DNA of 12,356 nucleotides from Firm-04 sp045600205 (GTDB taxonomy: Bacteria; Bacillota; Clostridia; Oscillospirales; Ruminococcaceae), in assembly GCA_045600205.1 (NCBI GenBank), contig JAZRXM010000046.1, forward strand, positions 1-12,356, read 5' to 3'. Below are positions 1 to 5,100 of the stretch, piece after piece. A program made the translations under genes and the position numbers. Numbering within the stretch: position 1 is the stretch's first letter; every line of letters starts with the position of its first letter. The notes beneath the pieces are model-generated. The model ran no database searches. It had not been told where the DNA came from and saw only the letters and a program-made list of their open reading frames with translations.

Positions 1-1037
1 CAAACACACATAGAATCTGGAAATTCTTCGACATTTCCGCCTATCGCTCGTAGCATCGCAGCGACTGATGCAATTCTGTCTGATTCCTTTAATCGCAAGC
101 GTGAAGCATTCACAAATTGCGTTTTGGCGTTTCTAAAAGAAGCACATACCGCAAGAATCGGTAATAAATCAGGAATTTGTTCCATATCAACAGCTATATC
201 ACTATTAGAGTCTGAAAAAGATTGCAGAATCGAATAAATTTCCTTATCTCCCTGCTTGCTATCCGTGTTCAGGTTGTTCAAATATATTTGATTCCCGATT
301 GAGTTTGCTCCAAGCCAAAATGCAGCATTCGACCAATCGCATTCCACCTGAATCTCTGAATCTACGTGATATTTCTGGTTTCCAACTATCAAGAACTCTC
401 GAAATTCATTCTTTTCAATCAAAATTTTACTTTGATAGAGAGAATCCAAAGTCATTTCAACATACGGAAGTGACTGTAGCTTCGTAGTTACGATGATTTT
501 GCTATTTTCACTGCATAAGGGTAATGCCAAAAGCAATCCCGTCAGATACTGTGAACTGATATTTCCAGCGATTTCATAACTTCCGCCGTGAAGCTTCCCG
601 GATATCGAAAATGGAAGATGATACGATGAAAATGCAACGCCATGTTCTTCCATCACATTTGCCAATTCTGAAATCGGTCGATTAGGCAGTCGTCCACTGC
701 CGCGAAATTCTGCCGAATCGCAAAGTGCAGCAGCCACTGGAAGTAAGAAGCGAAACGTCGAGCCGCTTTCTCCGCAGTCCAGAACAACGTGTTTACATCT
801 ATTTTGAACGTTTATTGGTATAATATGCAAGCCGTCTGCTGATTGACCAAATTTTGCGCCAAGTGCCTCCAAGCAACGTATTGTCGCCGCAATATCATCA
901 CAGTAAGGCGCGGAGATTTTCAAAACGGAAGGGCAATCAGACAATGCGGCACAGATCAGTTTTCGATGTGCATCTGATTTCGACGGAATTGCGTTGATTT
1001 CACCTTGAAGTCCAGAAGGATGACAAATCACATCCAT
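1..1037 (-). CDS. aroA: EPSP synthase (3-phosphoshikimate 1-carboxyvinyltransferase), 3' end missing
   Basis: Condenses shikimate-3-phosphate with phosphoenolpyruvate, the sixth step of the shikimate pathway, in the cytoplasm. The frame is open from the ATG at 1037 to the left edge: 345 residues of the usual 420-430, so roughly the last 80 are outside. Visible motifs are PSKSDAHR (residues 19-25; Lys20, Ser21, Arg25 bind substrate), DCGESGSTFRF (87-97), GNISSQYLTG (158-167), the catalytic Asp of IPD (290) and RLKESDR (315-321, corresponding to the KETDR of E. coli). The start is set by GGAGG seven bases upstream, inside the end of aroB; the two genes overlap by 10 bases, so translation is probably coupled. 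It is the last visible gene of the operon. Codon use is much more AT-rich than in aroF or tyrA. At the position of E. coli Pro101 there is Phe97. Family assignment is secure. Confidence 0.95.
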   Translation of the reverse strand, partial: MDVICHPSGLQGEINAIPSKSDAHRKLICAALSDCPSVLKISAPYCDDIAATIRCLEALGAKFGQSADGLHIIPINVQNRCKHVVLDCGESGSTFRFLLPVAAALCDSAEFRGSGRLPNRPISELANVMEEHGVAFSSYHLPFSISGKLHGGSYEIAGNISSQYLTGLLLALPLCSENSKIIVTTKLQSLPYVEMTLDSLYQSKILIEKNEFREFLIVGNQKYHVDSEIQVECDWSNAAFWLGANSIGNQIYLNNLNTDSKQGDKEIYSILQSFSDSNSDIAVDMEQIPDLLPILAVCASFRNAKTQFVNASRLRLKESDRIASVAAMLRAIGGNVEEFPDSMCV

Positions 1038-2104
1038 TTGCTGTCCTCCATTCCGTCCGCAAACAGAGATTTTAGCTCTGTAAGCGGAATTTTCTCCATT
1101 TGGCAATTTCCGATTTGTTTCGGGAGTATTACAGTAATATACGTATCTGCTGCTTTTTTATCCGTCTGTGCAATTTCAGCAAGCATTTCCGCATCGAATT
1201 CAGTCGTTATCGGCAAACCATTTCGTTGTAATGCTTGCAAAATGCGTGTAGCTTCGTATTTTTCCATATATCCACGTTTTACCGCAGCTCTGCACATTAT
1301 TGCCGTACCGGCTGCAACAGCAAATCCGTGAGAAATCTCGTATTTGCTGGCAAGTTCGATTGCATGTCCTGCTGTATGACCAAGATTCAATAATTTGCGG
1401 ACACCATGTTCATTCGGATCCTCCGCCACAATTTTTGACTTGTACGCAACTGACTTTGCAACAATTTCAGTCATATTATCCAGCAAATCCCCATGCTCAA
1501 GCATCTCGAATAACGACGTATCTCCGAGGATTCCGGTCTTGATCGCTTCTGCTGCACCGTCTGCAAGCTGAACCTCGCCAAGAGTCGAAAACGTGTCTGT
1601 ATCGCAGAAAACCGCGCTTTGCTGATGAAACAGTCCCGCGAGATTTTTGCCATGTGCAAGGTTGACCGCCGTTTTTCCACCGACAGAGGCATCCACAGCC
1701 GCTAAAAATGTGGTGGGGAGCTGCACAAAACGAATTCCGCGCAGATAGCAGCCCGCCGCAAAACCCGTGAGATCGCCAATGACGCCGCCGCCGAGTGATA
1801 CCGCCAAATCTGTCCGTGTGAGATGGGCAGCTGCCATTGCTTCCAGTACCCGTTCCAGCGTAGTCAGTGATTTGCTCTGCTCCCCTGCGGGTACGATGAT
1901 CTCGTGTACGGCAAAGCCGGCATCTGCCAGCGATTTTCTAGCAGTATCGAGATAAAGCGGGGCTACGTTCTCATCTGTTACGAGCATCACGCGGCAAGGT
2001 TTCATCTCCTCTTTCAGCAATTCGCCGCTGATTTTCAGCAGTCCGCTGCCAATTCGAATCGGGCAGCGTTGTCCGTCCTGCAAGGACAGCTCGATCGTTT
2101 TCAC
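1028..2104 (-). CDS. aroB: 3-dehydroquinate synthase
   Basis: Converts DAHP to 3-dehydroquinate, the second step of the shikimate pathway, using NAD and a divalent metal. I take the GTG at 2104 as start because AAAGGAGG lies nine bases before it and homology begins there; an ATG at 2149 would add 15 unrelated residues and overlap tyrA. This gives 358 residues, normal for the family. NAD-binding segments are PAGEQSKSL (72-80), GGGVIGDLTGF (105-115) and LPTTFLAAVDASVGGKTAVN (129-148). Zinc ligands are Glu186 (GAAEAIK), His243 (LGHTAGHAIE) and His259 (ISHGFA). It begins 16 bases after the tyrA stop and overlaps aroA. The N-terminal half is GC-rich like its upstream neighbours (about 63% in 1741-1800), whereas the C-terminal part is nearer 42% (1201-1260), as in aroA. 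Confidence 0.96.
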   Translation of the reverse strand: MKTIELSLQDGQRCPIRIGSGLLKISGELLKEEMKPCRVMLVTDENVAPLYLDTARKSLADAGFAVHEIIVPAGEQSKSLTTLERVLEAMAAAHLTRTDLAVSLGGGVIGDLTGFAAGCYLRGIRFVQLPTTFLAAVDASVGGKTAVNLAHGKNLAGLFHQQSAVFCDTDTFSTLGEVQLADGAAEAIKTGILGDTSLFEMLEHGDLLDNMTEIVAKSVAYKSKIVAEDPNEHGVRKLLNLGHTAGHAIELASKYEISHGFAVAAGTAIMCRAAVKRGYMEKYEATRILQALQRNGLPITTEFDAEMLAEIAQTDKKAADTYITVILPKQIGNCQMEKIPLTELKSLFADGMEDSKWM

Positions 2105-2120
2105 GGGAATCCGCCTCCTT

Positions 2121-2960
2121 TTAGTTTCCGCCTGCGTTTGCTTTTGCAAGGCGTCCCTCTCTGAGGCAGGATTTCAACGCATCTGCGTCCTTTGCCTCAA
2201 TTGCATCGAGATAGCACTGCAAATTGTTGATGAGCGTCTGCAATTCCGCGCTCAAATTGTCTGCGTTTGCGAGCATCAACTCCGTCCACATATCCTCATC
2301 CAGACGTGCAACACGGGTCATATCGCGGAAGCTGCCTGCCGAAAAACCGCGTCGTTTCTGCGCGGTTTCCGATTTGACATACGCGCCGGAGACGATATGC
2401 GCAAGCTGCGAGGTATACGCAATAATGCGGTCATGCTCCTCGGGGGTTGTAAATGTTAACCCTGCAAAACCAAGGTCGATGAAGTAATTTTTCAGCATTT
2501 CCAGCGTTTTCATATCAACAGTTTCGTCAGGCGTCAGGATCATAGACGCACCGTCAAACAGCGCATCGGTCGAATTGACAAATCCGCTGACCTCTTTTCC
2601 TGCCATCGGGTGACCGCCGACATAACGGAAACCATGCTCTTTCGCAAGTTTCGAGATAGCACTGCTGACGCCGCGTTTCACGCCGCAGATATCAACAACC
2701 AGACATTTTCCTTTGCTGAGTTCTTCCAGATGCGATGCCACCCATATTTCCGAAGCCTGCGGGCGCAGCGCAACCAGAATCAGGTCACATTCTGCGATTT
2801 TTTCATCGTCCAAAGGGGCATCCATTGCGCCTGAAAGTCTTGCCATCAGCATCACATCTTTATCGAGGTCGAAGCCGAAAACCTCGTGGGCAGTACGTGT
2901 TTTTGTCGCTTTTGCGAAAGAACCGCCGATCAATCCCATTCCGATCATTCCAATTTTCAT
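2121..2960 (-). CDS. tyrA: Prephenate dehydrogenase (tyrosine biosynthesis)
   Basis: Oxidatively decarboxylates prephenate to 4-hydroxyphenylpyruvate, the committed step to tyrosine. The start is the ATG at 2958-2960, where the Rossmann fold begins at once (MKIGMIGMGLIGGS, glycine-rich loop at residues 7-14); a longer frame to 3089 would run through the end of aroF and is rejected. The protein has 279 residues. Family motifs are GGHPMAGKEVSGF (115-127), the catalytic helix HDRIIAYTSQLAH (176-188) and AGSFRDMTRVA (208-218). There is no C-terminal ACT domain and no chorismate mutase domain, so feedback control must lie elsewhere, plausibly in AroF and the leader. It starts four bases after the aroF stop with only a weak GGTGG-type ribosome site, which suggests translational coupling. 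Confidence 0.95.
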   Translation of the reverse strand: MKIGMIGMGLIGGSFAKATKTRTAHEVFGFDLDKDVMLMARLSGAMDAPLDDEKIAECDLILVALRPQASEIWVASHLEELSKGKCLVVDICGVKRGVSSAISKLAKEHGFRYVGGHPMAGKEVSGFVNSTDALFDGASMILTPDETVDMKTLEMLKNYFIDLGFAGLTFTTPEEHDRIIAYTSQLAHIVSGAYVKSETAQKRRGFSAGSFRDMTRVARLDEDMWTELMLANADNLSAELQTLINNLQCYLDAIEAKDADALKSCLREGRLAKANAGGN

Positions 2961-2964
2961 ACGC

Positions 2965-3987
2965 TTACACCACCGGAGCAGGATGCTCTGCCATGAACTG
3001 ATGCAGCGCGTGGAGCTGAGCCGCGAGCGCATCAAAGGTTTCGGGACGAATCGACTGCGGACCGTCGCAGACCGCATGCTCGGGGTCATTGTGTACCTCG
3101 ATGATCAGACCGTCTGCGCCTGCTGCGACTGCCGCGGGAGCGGTCTGCGGAACCAGCCATGCCTTACCTGCCGCATGGCTCGGGTCAATGATGATCGGAA
3201 GATGTGTCAGACGGCGAAGTACGGGTACTGCACCGATATCGAGCGTATTGCGGGTATAGGTTTCGAAAGTGCGGATGCCTCGCTCGCAGAGAATGACATT
3301 GTGATTGCCGCCTGCCATGACGTATTCCGCGCTCATCAGCCACTCCTCATAGGTTGCGCACAAGCCGCGTTTCAGGAGAATCGGCTTTTCCTGTCTGCCC
3401 AGACGTTTCAAAAGGTCGAAATTCTGCATATTTCTTGCACCGACCTGAATGATATCCACGTCCTTGAAGTTCGGGATCTGCTCTGCGTCCATAATTTCAG
3501 TGACGATCGGCAGACCGGTTTCCTCGCGGGCAACTTTCAGCAGATCCAGACCACGGGTACCCATGCCCTGGAAAGAGTAAGGCGAAGTTCTCGGGTTGAA
3601 TGCGCCGCGGCGCAAAACATTCGCACCTGCTGCTTTTACACGTTTTGCGATCTCTACGACCTGCTCCTCGCTTTCGACCGAACAAGGACCTGCCATCAGC
3701 GTAAGGTTGCCGCCGCCGATCTGCGTATCACGTACCTTGACAACGGTCGCATCGGGATGGAATTTGCGGTTTGCGTGCTTATACGGCTCCTGTACGCGCT
3801 TGACATCCTCAACGATATCGAGTGCAGAGATGAGGTCTGCATCAATCGTAGCGGTATCGCCGACCAGACCGAGAATCGTGGTAGAAGCACCAACGCTCTT
3901 ATGAACATCAATGTTTTTTTCTTGCAGCCAGTTCAGCAGGCTTTCCAGCTGGGCTTCATTGGGGTTTGGTTTCAGTACAACAATCAT
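2965..3987 (-). CDS. aroF: DAHP synthase, type I-beta with N-terminal ferredoxin-like regulatory domain
   Basis: Condenses phosphoenolpyruvate and erythrose-4-phosphate to DAHP, the entry step of aromatic amino acid synthesis. The start ATG at 3985-3987 has AAAGGAG eight bases upstream, and MIVVLKP matches the start of Thermotoga-type enzymes (338 residues there, 340 here). Residues 1 to about 85 form the ferredoxin-like domain that in this subfamily binds Tyr or Phe for feedback inhibition; the TIM barrel follows. Visible active-site elements are AGPCSVES (99-106, metal ligand Cys102), LLKRG (204-208), DPSHAAGK (268-275, His271), LIIEVHNDP (294-302, Glu297) and CDGPQS (307-312, Asp308). It is the first enzyme gene of the operon, directly behind a leader-peptide attenuator, so it is likely controlled at both transcription and enzyme level. 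The symbol follows common Firmicute usage; aroG or aroA appear for the same family. Confidence 0.95.
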   Translation of the reverse strand: MIVVLKPNPNEAQLESLLNWLQEKNIDVHKSVGASTTILGLVGDTATIDADLISALDIVEDVKRVQEPYKHANRKFHPDATVVKVRDTQIGGGNLTLMAGPCSVESEEQVVEIAKRVKAAGANVLRRGAFNPRTSPYSFQGMGTRGLDLLKVAREETGLPIVTEIMDAEQIPNFKDVDIIQVGARNMQNFDLLKRLGRQEKPILLKRGLCATYEEWLMSAEYVMAGGNHNVILCERGIRTFETYTRNTLDIGAVPVLRRLTHLPIIIDPSHAAGKAWLVPQTAPAAVAAGADGLIIEVHNDPEHAVCDGPQSIRPETFDALAAQLHALHQFMAEHPAPVV

Positions 3988-4009
3988 GGGAAATACTCCT
4001 TTCAAATCC

Positions 4010-4046
4010 AAAAACGCGCCCACAGTCGGTCTGACCATGGGCGCGT
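4010..4046 (-). terminator. Intrinsic terminator acting as attenuator in front of aroF
   Basis: On the minus strand ACGCGCCCA (4038-4046) pairs perfectly over 9 bp with TGGGCGCGT (4014-4022) around a 15-base loop, and is followed by TTTTT (4010-4014). It lies after the stop of the leader peptide and only about 8 bases before the aroF ribosome binding site, so it can only serve to stop transcription before the operon. Confidence 0.88.
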
Positions 4047-4096
4047 ATCCTTTACGTTATGCAGCTTGTATCAAACTTTCGTCCTCTCTGCTGCGA

Positions 4097-4198
4097 TCAA
4101 GATGCGCTGGGCAAACCGAAACTGACCTCATCCATCTGATAATAGAAAAAGCCATAATACAGATATTCGGTTGCATAATACAGCGCGGATTTCAGCAT
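4097..4198 (-). CDS. Tyr-rich leader peptide of the aro/tyr operon (33 aa)
   Basis: A short reading frame between the operon promoter and the attenuator: ATG at 4196-4198, AAAGGAG at 4209-4215, TGA at 4097-4099. Between residues 7 and 20 it has seven tyrosines (7, 8, 12, 14, 15, 19, 20) and Phe17-Phe18, within ALYYATEYLYYGFFYYQ. That density of one amino acid, which is also the product of the downstream tyrA, is the mark of an attenuation leader. A ribosome short of charged tRNA-Tyr would stall at codons 7-20. The peptide itself probably has no function. No T-box consensus is present in the leader. I do not know whether it has been described. Confidence 0.85.
   Translation of the reverse strand: MLKSALYYATEYLYYGFFYYQMDEVSFGLPSAS
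4108..4119 (-). promoter_or_regulatory. Candidate antiterminator strand in the end of the leader peptide
   Basis: RNA from codons 27-31 of the leader peptide (UCGGUUUGCCCA) can pair at 11 of 12 positions, one of them G-U, with UGGUCAGACCGA at 4026-4037, the first twelve bases of the terminator loop. A ribosome stalled at Tyr20 would leave this strand free; a ribosome at the stop codon would cover it. The pairing is read directly; the role is inference. The pairing occupies the loop and not the stem, so it would have to block the terminator sterically or by timing. Confidence 0.45.
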
Positions 4199-4230
4199 GA
4201 GATTTAGACTCCTTTCGTTTGATTGCTTCT

Positions 4231-4259
4231 ATCATAGCACAGCAGATGCTGTCTGTCAA
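4231..4259 (-). promoter_or_regulatory. Promoter of the leader-aroF-tyrA-aroB-aroA operon
   Basis: On the minus strand a perfect -35 TTGACA (4254-4259) and -10 TATGAT (4231-4236) are separated by exactly 17 bases. Transcription should start near 4224, about 26 bases before the leader peptide ATG. Confidence 0.9.
4239..4252. promoter_or_regulatory. Perfect inverted repeat between the -35 and -10 boxes (possible operator)
   Basis: ACAGCA-GA-TGCTGT is a perfect 6-bp inverted repeat with a 2-base centre, lying wholly inside the 17-base spacer of the aro operon promoter. A dimeric repressor bound there would block RNA polymerase. It could also be chance, as no second copy is seen in the window and no regulator gene is adjacent. 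Confidence 0.4.
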
Positions 4260-4323
4260 TAGGTAAAACAAACAAGATACTTTCGCGCTTTTAAGCATGC
4301 AATTGTCGAATATCACAATCTAT

Positions 4324-4932
4324 TTACGCTTCTACGGAGCCCTCTACGAAGTAGGAAGCCTCCATATCAGCGGTGCAAAGCGCAAAAGCGAGCGGATAGA
4401 GTTCCAAAGCCTTTCCGACGGTGTTGGCATCTTCCGGACCGGAAAAACCCATGTGCCAACGAATTGCGAATGCCTCCTCTTTCCGCAAATGCATAAAGAA
4501 CTGAATCAGGAATACCGATTTTTCCCCATGACCATACGGCAGGCGGTCGTCAATTTTATAATACGGCACTTTTTCCCAGACGCCCTGCGCATTTTTGCTG
4601 TTACGATAGTCCACGGTGTAAAAATTCATCTTACAAAGGTCGTGCAGCAACGCCACGATTGCCACAGATTCCTCCGAATAATTCATGCCGTAAAGTTCCT
4701 TGCAGCGCGGACGAGCAAGATAATCTTTCAGGCAGTGATAGACATTGAGGGAATGTTCCAGCAGACCGCCTTCATAGGCACCGTGGTAGCGGGTGCTTGC
4801 GGGCGCGATGAAGAAATCGCTCTCCTCGGAAAGCAGGTAATCGAGCAGCTTATCTGCGCCTGCGCGGGTGATATTCTCTTTGAAAATCGAAATAAATTCG
4901 TCTTTTTTCGCTTGCAGTTCGGTACGATCCAT
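4324..4932 (-). CDS. HD-domain protein, putative metal-dependent phosphohydrolase
   Basis: A 202-residue soluble protein with the HD-superfamily metal pattern: His60 in GAYEGGLLEHSLNV, the HD doublet His97-Asp98 in ALLHDLCK, His135 in YGHGEKS, His160 in IRWHMG and Asp189 in LCTADMEAS. HD proteins of this type cleave phosphomonoesters or phosphodiesters of nucleotides. The YHGAYEGGLLEHSL segment recalls the HD part of the exoribonuclease YhaM, but there is no nucleic-acid-binding domain here, and the substrate cannot be named. AAAGGA sits about nine bases before the ATG. It has its own promoter, and no convincing terminator follows it: 4262-4323 offers only a 5-bp ATTGT/ACAAT stem without a T run, so some readthrough into the aro operon is possible. 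Confidence 0.82.
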   Translation of the reverse strand: MDRTELQAKKDEFISIFKENITRAGADKLLDYLLSEESDFFIAPASTRYHGAYEGGLLEHSLNVYHCLKDYLARPRCKELYGMNYSEESVAIVALLHDLCKMNFYTVDYRNSKNAQGVWEKVPYYKIDDRLPYGHGEKSVFLIQFFMHLRKEEAFAIRWHMGFSGPEDANTVGKALELYPLAFALCTADMEASYFVEGSVEA

Positions 4933-4974
4933 AATCAGGAATCCTTTCTGTATATCAGATTTTGCACAGAATAT

Positions 4975-5003
4975 ATTGTATCACATTTCCGTGCGATTTG
5001 CAA
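4975..5003 (-). promoter_or_regulatory. Promoter of the HD-domain gene
   Basis: Minus strand TTGCAA (4998-5003), 17 bases, TACAAT (4975-4980). The expected start is about 35 bases before the ATG at 4932. Confidence 0.75.
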
Positions 5004-5034
5004 GCATTCGACAGTTTTTCGTAAAAGGAGTGCC

Positions 5035-5068
5035 TGCATCGCAGATACTACTTTATCTACAAGCTGAC
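5035..5068 (+). repeat. 34-base dispersed repeat, copy 1
   Basis: TGCATCGCAGATAC followed by TACTTTATCTACAAGCTGAC matches the sequence at 12282-12315 at 32 of 34 positions without gaps. Within it GCAGATA and TATCTAC can form a short hairpin, closed on the minus-strand RNA by one G-U pair. Its last three bases run straight into the hairpin at 5066-5092. Confidence 0.8.
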
Positions 5069-5092
5069 GCCGCAGCATTTCGCCGCGGCGTC
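5066..5092 (-). terminator. Hairpin after the EF-G-like gene, probable terminator
   Basis: GACGCCGC pairs perfectly with GCGGCGTC (8 bp, 11-base loop), nine bases after the stop codon of the EF-G-like gene. The stem is very GC-rich, but on the minus strand it is followed by AGCTTGTAG rather than a T run, so termination efficiency is uncertain; it may instead protect the 3' end. Confidence 0.6.
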
Positions 5093-5100
5093 TTGGTTAA

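Noticed and set aside
2961..3089. Longer N-terminus for tyrA (start at 3089)
   Set aside because: The extension reads through the end of aroF in another frame, while the Rossmann fold begins exactly at the ATG at 2960.
2713..4125. A 470-codon plus-strand open frame opposite tyrA and aroF
   Set aside because: It lies antisense to two genes with clear motifs and ribosome sites, shows no domain of its own, and is explained by codon bias on the other strand.
3988..4230. T-box riboswitch upstream of aroF
   Set aside because: The conserved AGGGTGGnACCGCG-type T-box is absent and the leader is too short for a stem I with specifier; the Tyr-rich reading frame explains the terminator better.
4262..4323. 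Terminator after the HD-domain gene
   Set aside because: Only a 5-bp ATTGT/ACAAT stem and a 4-bp GCTT/AAGC stem without a proper T run are present.
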